The notes beneath the pieces are model-generated. The model did no database searches and was not told where the DNA came from. It saw nothing but the letters and a program-made list of their open reading frames with translations. From positions 1 to 59,370 of the forward strand of contig JAPSLU010000007.1 of NCBI GenBank assembly GCA_031180405.1: a stretch of DNA of 59,370 nt. Reading direction: 5' to 3'. The position numbers and the translations under genes are program-made. This document shows, piece after piece, positions 36,076 to 43,188 of the stretch (the first letter of the stretch is position 1; every line of letters starts with the position of its first letter). Source of the stretch: Bacillus sp. (in: firmicutes) (GTDB lineage Bacteria > Bacillota > Bacilli > Bacillales > Bacillaceae).

Positions 36076-36188
36076 CCTAACAAACCCTTCAATTTGCTTC
36101 ATATCGTAAGTTTTCTCTATCTTCAGAGCTTGCTATTCTCAAATTACCGCGGAATACATAAGAATGCATTCTTAAAAAGGATTTTTCC

Positions 36189-36677
36189 ATGCACGAGGAT
36201 GCGAGTTTTGAGAAGCTGCTTCAGCATTTTGAACCAATGATTTATCATGCGATTCATAGATTAGCTATTTATAAAAATGAACAAGAGTTTTACCAGATTG
36301 GTTGTATTGCACTATGGGATGCTTCTCTGCGATTTAATAATAAAAAAGGAAACTTTAAGTCTTATGCCTATTCCTATATCATTGGTCGAATGAAAAGAGC
36401 ACTTACAGAAGAAAGAAAGAGGCTTAAAAAGGAAAGTCTGATAGAAGAGGCTTTGGTCACAGAAGAAAAGAGTAATGATGATTTTGCAGCTATCCTAACG
36501 GAAAGTTTGATTGAAAAAGTCTCCCCCCTCTTGACTGAAAATCAAAACAAGTGGGTAAAAGCTTATTATTTCTACGGTAAAACACCTACAGAAATTGCCG
36601 AAGATGAGGGTGTTTCAGCTGCTGCTGTAAAAGCTTGGCGTAGGGATGCAATTGCTAATTTGAGGAAGTATTTTTAA
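36189..36677 (+). CDS. Sigma-70-like transcription factor
   Basis: Protein of 162 residues. A region 2-like domain spans about 5-80 (FYQIGCIALWDASLRFN, then FKSYAYSYIIGRMKRAL) and a region 4 HTH spans about 108-160 (GKTPTEIAEDEGVSAAAVKAW). No region 1 or 3, as in small alternative or phage-type sigma factors. AAGGA precedes the ATG. A truncated duplicate lies at 23185-23394. No anti-sigma gene is recognisable beside it. Confidence 0.82.
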   Translation: MHEDASFEKLLQHFEPMIYHAIHRLAIYKNEQEFYQIGCIALWDASLRFNNKKGNFKSYAYSYIIGRMKRALTEERKRLKKESLIEEALVTEEKSNDDFAAILTESLIEKVSPLLTENQNKWVKAYYFYGKTPTEIAEDEGVSAAAVKAWRRDAIANLRKYF

Positions 36678-36724
36678 TGATGAAGAGTCTAGTAATTAGT
36701 AATAAATAACGAGGAGATGTGAAT

Positions 36725-36751
36725 ATGCTTCTATTATTATTGTACGTTTAA
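36725..36751 (+). other. Eight-codon reading frame with a strong RBS
   Basis: GAGGAGATGT precedes ATG with good spacing. The frame encodes MLLLLLYV and a stop. It may be a leader peptide or the relic of a longer small gene. Confidence 0.3.
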
Positions 36752-36909
36752 GTGAATAATTCGGGATAGTATATTCCATTTTTTACTATCGTGTATGAAT
36801 ACATCAAAATATACTATATTTATGACAGGATGAAACTTTCTTAAATTTAAAACGTAAATATGTAAGAAGATCTAGTAAGTTGAAGTCTTAATATTATTGG
36901 AGGCGTATT

Positions 36910-37188
36910 ATGGTTTTCTATATTTTCCTATCTATTTTTATTGTTTATCTTATTATTTCCTTATTAATTTTACCTCTTCAGTACCGCTTCTTAGTTACTT
37001 TAAAAGAAGAAGAAAAGAAATATAAATTAATAGGTAAAACTCAAGGTGAAATATATGATGAAATGAATGCAGGTAAATTAGTTTTACATGAAAATATGCA
37101 GGGAAACCCTTTATTCTTCCTCACAAATATTATGGCTTCTATTCTTTATCGGATTAAACATCCAAAGAAAAAAGCTATAAATATATAG
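36910..37188 (+). CDS. Small membrane protein (possibly DUF3949)
   Basis: Protein of 92 residues: one N-terminal hydrophobic segment (about 3-25), a charged middle, and a conserved-looking block with ENMQGNPLFFLTNIMAS and a basic tail. The layout fits small Bacillus membrane proteins filed as DUF3949; the family assignment is from memory. RBS GGAGGCG. It is followed by a strong terminator. Confidence 0.7.
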   Translation: MVFYIFLSIFIVYLIISLLILPLQYRFLVTLKEEEKKYKLIGKTQGEIYDEMNAGKLVLHENMQGNPLFFLTNIMASILYRIKHPKKKAINI

Positions 37189-37240
37189 AGAGAAAATAAC
37201 TACTAAAAGGCATTATGCCCCACAACCCATAAAATGCAAA

Positions 37241-37279
37241 GGAGAGCCAATCATTCTATGATTGGCTCTCCTTTCTTTT
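37241..37279 (+). terminator. Intrinsic terminator
   Basis: GGAGAGCCAATCAT and ATGATTGGCTCTCC form a perfect 14-bp stem with a 3-base loop and a TTTCTTTT tail. Confidence 0.9.
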
Positions 37280-37386
37280 ACTAAACCTATTTTACAAATT
37301 TCGGATACTGACAGGCACCCAAAACTATTCACTTTTCTTCAAATACAGACCTTGATCAATCCACATATATTAGATGGTAAATTTTT

Positions 37387-37566
37387 TCACTTTCGATCGA
37401 CTTGCATCAAATAACTATACTGATTTAACTTTTCATCTAAGATTTGACTTATATGGACTAACTGTGGATGACATAAACTATTAACCTCTTTTTTTATATC
37501 ATACATTAAATTTTTCAAGACTGTAATTTCATTGATAACTTTTTCCACTGAGTACTCTTGTTCCAA
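37387..37566 (-). CDS. Spo0E-like aspartyl-phosphate phosphatase, TTG start
   Basis: Protein of 59 residues starting from TTG with AGGAGGGG seven bases ahead; the intervening ATG is followed at once by a stop. Residues 38-50 read VHISQILDEKLNQ, the SQxLDxxLN signature of the Spo0E family, with an upstream helix EITVLKNLMYDIK. Spo0E-type proteins dephosphorylate Spo0A~P and hold back sporulation. A second family member lies nearby at 38082-38306 on the other strand. Confidence 0.8.
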   Translation of the reverse strand: MEQEYSVEKVINEITVLKNLMYDIKKEVNSLCHPQLVHISQILDEKLNQYSYLMQVDRK

Positions 37567-37761
37567 ATTACATCCCCTCCTACTATATTATGAGGACTCG
37601 GATTCGATAACTGGCTAACATATTGGCAATTAAAACCAACTTAGTCCCTATAGCTTTGCGTCATCATTTTTCAATGATTTTGCCATTTTCGTACATCGTG
37701 CAATCTGGAATGATCTATTTGTGATAGGAAGAAAGTGTTACCTTTAATTTAACTCAATAGA

Positions 37762-37983
37762 TCAATCTATACAACACATTACCGTTCGACAAATTTCGGT
37801 TAAGTCATAAGCACTATGAACCGTTACTTTATTCTCATCAACCTTTGCATTGACAAAATACTGGATATCACCATTGCTTACCCGTTGACTATTTGCGGTC
37901 AACGAATCATCTGTATTCGGGTGGGAACAGCCCCCAATACAAAATAGGAACCCCTTCCTATCAAATCCCCAAACCTTCAGCAC
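37762..37983 (-). CDS. Small Cys-containing hypothetical protein
   Basis: Protein of 73 residues from a GTG with AGGAG very close ahead. It has Cys pairs near both ends (FCIGGC and ICRTVMCC) and a beta-like middle (GDIQYFVNAKVDENKVTVHS). It resembles short Bacillus zinc-ribbon-like proteins (DUF3973-like) only loosely. Start uncertain. Confidence 0.5.
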   Translation of the reverse strand: MLKVWGFDRKGFLFCIGGCSHPNTDDSLTANSQRVSNGDIQYFVNAKVDENKVTVHSAYDLTEICRTVMCCID

Positions 37984-38081
37984 ACACTCCTATATAGGAA
38001 CAGTTTAAAAATAGAAAATAAGAACTGGTGGCGATATACAAATAGTATCATTTAAACGAAAATAAACTTACATTAAACAAA

Positions 38082-38306
38082 ATGATGGTGTTGTCAGACA
38101 CCTCTAGAAGGCTGGTGTTCAAGGTGAATTTTCCAAACAACAAACTTATCGAAAAAATAGAAGAGACAAGGGAAAATATGATTGTCGCAGGCTTAAATTT
38201 AGGTTTTACACACCAAGATACTGTTCTATTAAGTACAAAACTAGATCATTTATTGAATGAATTGCATAACCGTGAAAATAACTTCCTGCCGCTTTTTGAT
38301 TTTTAA
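38082..38306 (+). CDS. Spo0E-like aspartyl-phosphate phosphatase
   Basis: Up to 74 residues. The core KIEETRENMI-(x7)-GFTHQDTVLLSTKLDHLLNEL follows the B. subtilis Spo0E pattern (helix, GFTGHDT turn, SxxLDxLxN helix). Expected to remove phosphate from Spo0A~P. The ATG at 38082 has no RBS; a GTG at 38124 with GGTG seven bases ahead gives a 60-residue protein and may be the true start. Confidence 0.82.
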   Translation: MMVLSDTSRRLVFKVNFPNNKLIEKIEETRENMIVAGLNLGFTHQDTVLLSTKLDHLLNELHNRENNFLPLFDF

Positions 38307-38413
38307 GGATATGCCTCTTTAAGTAATGACGCGTGTTTAGTGACACGATCAAGATAAGTAAGGTTTATTCCTACCTTTAGCTTAAATGCATGAGAGATCT
38401 TATATCAACAAAA

Positions 38414-38452
38414 AGCGACCTTGTTATTCTTAGTAGAATAAACAAGCTCGCT
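38414..38452. terminator. Terminator between convergent small genes
   Basis: AGCGA-CTTGTT-ATTCT pairs with AGAAT-AACAAG-TCGCT. The T run is on the minus strand, serving the 47-residue gene at 38495-38638. Confidence 0.7.
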
Positions 38453-38494
38453 TATATTATTTCTATACTCATCACTTTTTTTATATCCCTTCAA

Positions 38495-38638
38495 TTAATG
38501 AATCGATTGTTTTAAATGTTTATCTACCGAATGATCCCTAGTATCAGCCTTAAATTTATCAAATAAATACGTTAAGTAAGAATTTAATTCGAATCGATCT
38601 CCATTAACAAAATAAGATAAAATATGTTTTTTCTCCAT
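38495..38638 (-). CDS. Small hypothetical protein of 47 residues
   Basis: ATG at 38638 with GAGGGGG ahead, a frame of 47 codons and a T-tailed terminator 43 bases after the stop make this a convincing gene. The product starts MEKKHILSYFVNGDRF and is probably helical. Family not recognised. Confidence 0.65.
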   Translation of the reverse strand: MEKKHILSYFVNGDRFELNSYLTYLFDKFKADTRDHSVDKHLKQSIH

Positions 38639-38758
38639 ATCACTTTCCCCCTCGGTTATTCTTAACTATATGATTCCCACACTATTAATCTCTTATACAT
38701 TCAAAATAAATATTTTGTCATTAAAGGGAATCTTGAGTTAATGATGAAAATTAGTTTG

Positions 38759-38865
38759 TTCCATTACGTCCAGACACTTCGCGGGGAGGAAGCCGAGCTC
38801 TAGCTTCGTCTTTGAGGTTTCAGCCTTCCTCTTCTCCCGCAGGAGTCTAGTGTCTTCCGCTCCAT
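38759..38865. repeat. Dispersed Bacillus hairpin repeat
   Basis: AGACACT/AGTGTCT, CGCGGG/CCCGCA and GAGGAAG/CTTCCTC pair in order to form one long interrupted hairpin. The words CTTCGCGGGGAGGAAGCC and CCCGCAGGAGTCTAGTGTC recur between genes in many Bacillus genomes (from memory). Confidence 0.65.
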
Positions 38866-38917
38866 TCACTATAGAATAAAGATATTTTAAACAACAACAA
38901 TCCTTGCGAAAACAGCT

Positions 38918-39127
38918 TTATTGAATAAAACTTTGCTTGCGTATCACCTTTAATTCCTCCGTTAATCGTAAGAATTCCTCTTTATTTCTACTCTCCAAGG
39001 ACTGGTCGATTCCCTTAAGAATTCGATCTAAATGGAAATTATGAATTGCTTTGTCTAACACCATTTCAGCATAATCAGAATTATTTATTACAAGGTGTTG
39101 TGATGCATTAATCGAGGACTTTTTCAT
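38918..39127 (-). CDS. IDEAL-domain protein
   Basis: Protein of 69 residues. The C-terminal half (IHNFHLDRILKGIDQSLESR then NKEEFLRLTEELKVI) matches the IDEAL domain, a short helical segment found in small Bacillus proteins and in ComZ/YpiB-type regulators. RBS TAGGAG. Probably a protein-protein adaptor; partner unknown. Confidence 0.78.
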   Translation of the reverse strand: MKKSSINASQHLVINNSDYAEMVLDKAIHNFHLDRILKGIDQSLESRNKEEFLRLTEELKVIRKQSFIQ

Positions 39128-39221
39128 CAGTAATCAACTCCTATAATTTTATTTATCACACTAAAGTAATAACGTAAAAAGTTAAGGATATGCAGCTTAA
39201 ATGACTATGGTAAAGTGGCAA

Positions 39222-39326
39222 TTAAATCACAAGCTTTACATCTTCAAGCAGTTTAAAGTCCCTAAAAAGTTCCAGATAATTATCGTTCTCACCTTCACCA
39301 AATACTTTAATGACCGCTTGTGCCAT
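39222..39326 (-). CDS. Possible small protein of 34 residues
   Basis: ATG at 39326 preceded by AAGGAAGG with short spacing. The product MAQAVIKVFGEGENDNYLEL... is acidic and looks coding, but it is very short and has no terminator. Confidence 0.35.
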   Translation of the reverse strand: MAQAVIKVFGEGENDNYLELFRDFKLLEDVKLVI

Positions 39327-39700
39327 CCCACCTTCCTTCATTATAATTGTAACCGCTTACATAAGTAAAGCGTATTAGATGTAAAGTTTTATAATTGTAG
39401 AGGAATAAAATGAAAATTGAGTTTATTTGTTGTAATTATACATAAGTTTAGAATACCCGTCATTTTAAAACAATTATTTTGAAAGAAAATATTACGTTGT
39501 ATTTTAAATTTCACTCAGATTAACGGATATATTTGTTACGTCTATTTAAAATTTACTGATAAGGTCCTAGTTACTAGTGTTAATTTTACCGGTGTAGCCT
39601 TAGTTATATTTCTCTTCTTCAGACTATTTTTTAACTAACCTTCAAGATTCTGTTTTATTACCATAATATCTGGGTAATAGAGAATTGGGGAGGCGATAGA
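39327..39700. other. Intergenic stretch, nothing recognised
   Basis: AT-rich sequence. No gene, hairpin or repeat supported. Confidence 0.4.
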
Positions 39701-39865
39701 ATGTCTTTAACATCTAAGATTCTTTATTGGTGGCATTTTATACGGATGAATTATTATTATGAATTAGTCGATAGTTGTATTGATGATGAATTGAAAGCAC
39801 GATTAAAAAATAAATTAGAATATCACAAGGGAAAATTGAATCAATTCGAGGAAGCATCTATCTAA
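39701..39865 (+). CDS. Small protein, paralogue of the gene at 9790
   Basis: Protein of 54 residues: MSLTSKILYWWHFIRMNY, ELVDSCIDDELKARLKNK, LEYHKGKL. RBS GGGGAGGCG five bases ahead. It aligns end to end with the protein at 9790-9957, including the Cys. Function unknown. Confidence 0.72.
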   Translation: MSLTSKILYWWHFIRMNYYYELVDSCIDDELKARLKNKLEYHKGKLNQFEEASI

Positions 39866-39888
39866 TAGGTGCTATTTATTATGAACTC

Positions 39889-40116
39889 TTGACAGAAAAT
39901 ACAACGAATTTAATATATCGAGGAATTAGTGTTTTACACCTTCCTGCACCTTTAGTTGCTGCAAAAGGTGACGGAACAACCGAAGATCAAGATGTTATTA
40001 ATTCAATTATCAGCCATCCTTATAACAATGGAATAGAGTGCGTATTTTCACCGGAGAAAACCTACTTAATAACGGATATGAAACCAATAAAAATATTGAT
40101 TATAATCGTTTGGTGA
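39889..40116 (+). pseudogene. Truncated beta-helix (pectate-lyase-3-like) protein fragment
   Basis: The frame encodes LPAPLVAAKGDGTTEDQDVI, then VFSPEKTYLITDMKPIKI. This is the hallmark N-terminal stretch of right-handed beta-helix proteins of the pectate lyase/GH28/tailspike type (AKGDGxTDDTxAI ... FPxGTYLI). It stops after 75 codons where such proteins run for 400 or more, and has no RBS. A relic. Confidence 0.6.
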
Positions 40117-40316
40117 TTGACCAATATCAACGGCTATAATACCCATACATTTGCAATATCAATCCAATTTTCTCTTTTTAGGATAGTACCTCCAATTAAT
40201 TTTTCTTTAATATTAGCATATGAAATCTGACATTTATATTGGAAGGTATAACATTAATGTGTATTGATATTCACTTGTAAATGTCAGACAATTATTACCA
40301 AGTGAGGTGATGTTGT

Positions 40317-40487
40317 TTGGCAACTAAAAGAGTGAACATCACGGTAGATCCGGTAATGCTTGATGAGTTTTATCGACTAGCAGCTAAGAATGGAATTCCA
40401 TTTTCTACATGGGTGCAAGTCAAAATGGAAGAATTCATAGAGGAAGAGAAAATGATTGAAGAATATTTGCAAAAAGAAGCGCTCTGA
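40317..40487 (+). CDS. Ribbon-helix-helix DNA-binding protein, TTG start
   Basis: Protein of 56 residues. TTG at 40317 with GAGGTGA six bases ahead. KRVNITVDPVMLDEFYRLAA then NGIPFSTWVQVKMEEF fits a CopG/Arc-type fold: N-terminal beta strand, then two helices. No toxin gene lies beside it, so it is either an orphan antitoxin-like regulator or a small transcription factor. Confidence 0.72.
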   Translation: MATKRVNITVDPVMLDEFYRLAAKNGIPFSTWVQVKMEEFIEEEKMIEEYLQKEAL

Positions 40488-40575
40488 ATGACAGGGTGCT
40501 CTTTTATCAACTCTCTTTCAACAAACGGTGAAGTTTTTCTACCATTGACACCAATGCAAAATACTGCTATTTTTT

Positions 40576-40581
40576 TATAAT
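40576..40581 (+). promoter_or_regulatory. Probable -10 box before the riboswitch
   Basis: TATAAT about 25 bases before the aptamer. The nearest good -35 (TTGACA at 40545) is too far away (25 bases). Confidence 0.4.
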
Positions 40582-40603
40582 GTATGAATAGGTCTTTTAA
40601 CCT

Positions 40604-40684
40604 ACGAAAAAGGCAAAACTGTTGAAAGACAGTGACGCAAAGCCACAGGTCTAAGGTGAAACGCTATGATAGCTGGATTATCGA
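40604..40684 (+). ncRNA. c-di-GMP-I (GEMM-I) riboswitch
   Basis: AAGGCAAAACTG, GAAA loop, CAGTGACGCAAAGCC and GGTCTAAGG match the class I consensus closely. It ends about 12 bases before the ATG of a GGDEF gene with no terminator between, so control is probably at translation initiation. Confidence 0.9.
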
Positions 40685-40696
40685 AAAGGGGTTTGT

Positions 40697-41527
40697 ATGG
40701 ATAGAAAAATTGTATTAGGTACACTTATTATCATTACAATTATTTTACCGTTTGTTCTTTTTATGATTTTTCCTCACGTTGCTATATGGTCGATGTTGAT
40801 TATCCCAGGATTTTTAACCATTATTACCTACCCAAAGTGGAGTGTTGCTGTTTCAATTGCATTATTTTTAAGTGCGTTAAAATACACGGCGGTTTTAGAG
40901 GAATCGGGTTTTTCCTCAAAAATTTTATTTGACTTAATTATCGGTACAATCGAAAACTATTTGATATTTTTTATGGTAGCATATTATATAATTAAGAATG
41001 CAAAATTACTAAAAGAGGTTCAAGAACTTACGTTGGTTGACCAACTTACAGGGGCTTATAACCGAAGATATTTCGATTTGTATATGGCTAAGGCAGTAGT
41101 AATAAGTGAAAGAGCTGAATTGCCAATTCACCTAATTCTTCTAGATATTGACCACTTTAAACCTCTAAATGATACCTATGGACACGTCTTTGGTGATGAA
41201 GTTTTAAAAAAAATTACTGAGGTTATTAAAGCCAATAGTAGAGCATCCGATGATTTGGTTCGTGTAGGTGGTGAAGAGTTTGCAATTTTAGTACCTGAAA
41301 CAAGAACGGAAGATTGCCTTAAAATTGCGGAACGTGTTAGACAAACCGTAGAGGAAACTGATATTAGCTATAAAGATAAAAAAGCTAATATCACAATTAG
41401 TTTAGGGGTAACTAGATACCAAAAAGGAACATCAGTAGCCCAATTATTTGAACAAGCGGATAAAGCACTGTATCAGGCTAAAAAAAATGGTCGGAATCAA
41501 GTTGTAGTAAATACCTATAATAATTGA
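40697..41527 (+). CDS. Membrane diguanylate cyclase
   Basis: Protein of 276 residues. About four hydrophobic segments in residues 5-105 form an uncharacterised membrane sensor, followed by a GGDEF domain (115-272). The active-site motif is GGEEF (191-195), and an inhibitory RxxD site (RASD) lies exactly five residues before it, so the enzyme should make c-di-GMP and be product-inhibited. A c-di-GMP riboswitch covers its leader, giving a second feedback level. RBS AGGGG. Confidence 0.93.
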   Translation: MDRKIVLGTLIIITIILPFVLFMIFPHVAIWSMLIIPGFLTIITYPKWSVAVSIALFLSALKYTAVLEESGFSSKILFDLIIGTIENYLIFFMVAYYIIKNAKLLKEVQELTLVDQLTGAYNRRYFDLYMAKAVVISERAELPIHLILLDIDHFKPLNDTYGHVFGDEVLKKITEVIKANSRASDDLVRVGGEEFAILVPETRTEDCLKIAERVRQTVEETDISYKDKKANITISLGVTRYQKGTSVAQLFEQADKALYQAKKNGRNQVVVNTYNN

Positions 41528-41585
41528 GGGTTTATTATATTAGTTTTTCCTTAATTAATAATCGAGTGCATTAGTTGAATAAAAA

Positions 41586-41623
41586 GGGAGAAGTCAATAT
41601 ATAATGTTGACTTCTCCCTTTTT
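41586..41623 (+). terminator. Intrinsic terminator of the diguanylate cyclase gene
   Basis: GGGAGAAGTCAA/TTGACTTCTCCC, nine-base loop, then TTTTT. Confidence 0.9.
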
Positions 41624-42290
41624 ATGTCGCAATTTATAAGTATAAGTGTTAAAAAAAAGTACTTATAAATGCTGATATACCAGTATTTTTGTCAATACAA
41701 AAAGTTTGGAGAAAATTCCGTAGTTGACTACAAAGAAAGTTACTATCACAATCGATTCAGAGAAACTCGATGAATTCCATAGCCCCAGCCAATAATCCAT
41801 TCCCCCTTTTTTAAAAACTTCCTTAGCTCTTAGTTTTTCTAGCATCTCTTCAATGTTATTATTTATCGGAAAACTGCTGTAAATCACCTGAGCCTTATTT
41901 TTTGATTAAGCCATCGTTGGGTTACGGAGGTTTTGAGCATACTTCCTTTACCTCCAATTGAAATCAGGAGGAAAATGATTTTGAGGGGATGGTTCAATAT
42001 CCCCCTTCTCACAGACGGCTTTTTCCAATATTCAGTATACTATTAATAGAAGTTTGAAAGATTAGTAAACTAAAATAGTACAGGTCTTTGTCTCAAATCT
42101 GCTTTTATAAAACTAGTAGAGAAGATATAAATATACAGGCTGGAAAGAGGTTATATCTTTCAAAAATTTATAATTGAGGTTTTACTTCTGATTAATGAGA
42201 GATGGGCATTTTTAGATTCATAACCATAAATTATGTCATCGTGTTAGGTAATTGGAAAGTTTAATGAAGAAGGTAGAGACTTAAAGGTTT
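41624..42290. other. Intergenic stretch without a convincing gene
   Basis: A minus-strand frame at 41663-41887 contains a plausible stretch (NNNIEEMLEKLRAKEVFKKG) after a GTG with weak RBS, but the rest is low quality. No other structure was seen. Confidence 0.35.
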
Positions 42291-42545
42291 TCATTTAAAA
42301 TAGCCAGGGAAACGCAAGAACCGTCCCCATGTTTCATAGATTTCTACAAGCTCAAATAAATCATTAGATCCTGCTCCTTCGATATGACTATTTGGTTTGT
42401 CATCAGGATATACTTCAGTAAAAATGACAGGCATTTGTTCTTCTGTGTTATCTTGTTGAGTAGAACCAATAATGGCATGTGCAGCGTTTACAAATGGATT
42501 TAAAACGACTAGTAAACAAAGAATAGTAGCAACTATCCTCTTCAT
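42291..42545 (-). pseudogene. Truncated exported lamin-tail-domain protein
   Basis: Signal peptide (about 1-26, LCLLVVLNPFVNAAHA) followed by PVIFTEVYPDDKPN and GSNDLFELVEIYE. This is the first strand region of a lamin tail domain, as found at the N-terminus of large Bacillus surface nucleases and phosphoesterases (usual pattern EVxPD...GSDAFEFVEIYN). The frame then runs straight into a REP-like element (42309-42335) and stops, so the rest of the domain and any enzyme part are gone. Confidence 0.6.
42309..42335 (+). repeat. REP-like element with GAAACG/TGTTTC arms
   Basis: Arms GAAACG and TGTTTC pair with one G-T wobble around AACCGTCCCC. It forms the last codons of the truncated lamin-tail gene. 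Confidence 0.7.
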
Positions 42546-42927
42546 TTCTCCCTCTCTCTCCGACTATAATAGTCTACTCACTTTTAACTAAAAATAACTG
42601 CAGAATTTGACAAATTCACTAATAAACTACCACCCTACCTCCTTACGTCCTATATTCTGACAAAATCCTGTACTCTGTAAATTATAAAACCCTAATGTAA
42701 AATGAATGTTCCGCTTTTGTAAAATTTTGTTTTATTTATCAGAAAAATGTAAATCTATGAAGAGTTAAATTCCATGCTCTCTTTATGCCCGACATGTAAA
42801 GACAAAAATTGGAATAGCGGTTCTCTGAATTAAGTTGAACAGAATATCTATTTATATATATCCCCTTAGATGGATATATCCAAAGTTCCTCACAGCTGCC
42901 ATTGCAATACTTACCGAAAACAAAAAA

Positions 42928-42966
42928 GGGAGAGTCAATCACATACCCATAGTGATTGACCCTCCC
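42928..42966. terminator. Terminator-like hairpin
   Basis: GGGAGAGTCAATCAC and GTGATTGACCCTCCC pair nearly perfectly. It is flanked by A- and T-rich tails and so could act in both directions. No obvious gene ends here. Confidence 0.6.
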
Positions 42967-43024
42967 GATCTTTTATTATATCTATACAAAAGTTTGATAG
43001 GTTCTTTTATTCCAAGAGATTTTT

Positions 43025-43051
43025 GGAACACCAGAACCGTCCCGATGTTCC
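43025..43051 (+). repeat. REP-like element with GGAACA/TGTTCC arms
   Basis: Perfect 6-bp arms (43025-43030, 43046-43051) around AACCGTCCC. Confidence 0.75.
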
Positions 43052-43071
43052 TTGCTAGCAACCAATTATGT

Positions 43072-43099
43072 GGGTCAATGAACCTGTCCCCCTTGTCCC
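43072..43099 (+). repeat. REP-like element with GGGTCAA/TTGTCCC arms
   Basis: Arms pair except for a central T-T mismatch, the same mismatch as in the copies at 9659 and 12095. Core AACCTGTCCCC. Confidence 0.65.
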
Positions 43100-43188
43100 T
43101 CATTCATATTTTACTCTATTATCACTTTAATTAATTAAAACACTAAATTATAATAGACATATACTATATGATTTTGGGGGTAACAATT

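Noticed and set aside
42739-42942. 67-codon minus-strand frame before the terminator at 42928
   Set aside because: No RBS, no domain, and composition typical of non-coding AT-rich sequence.
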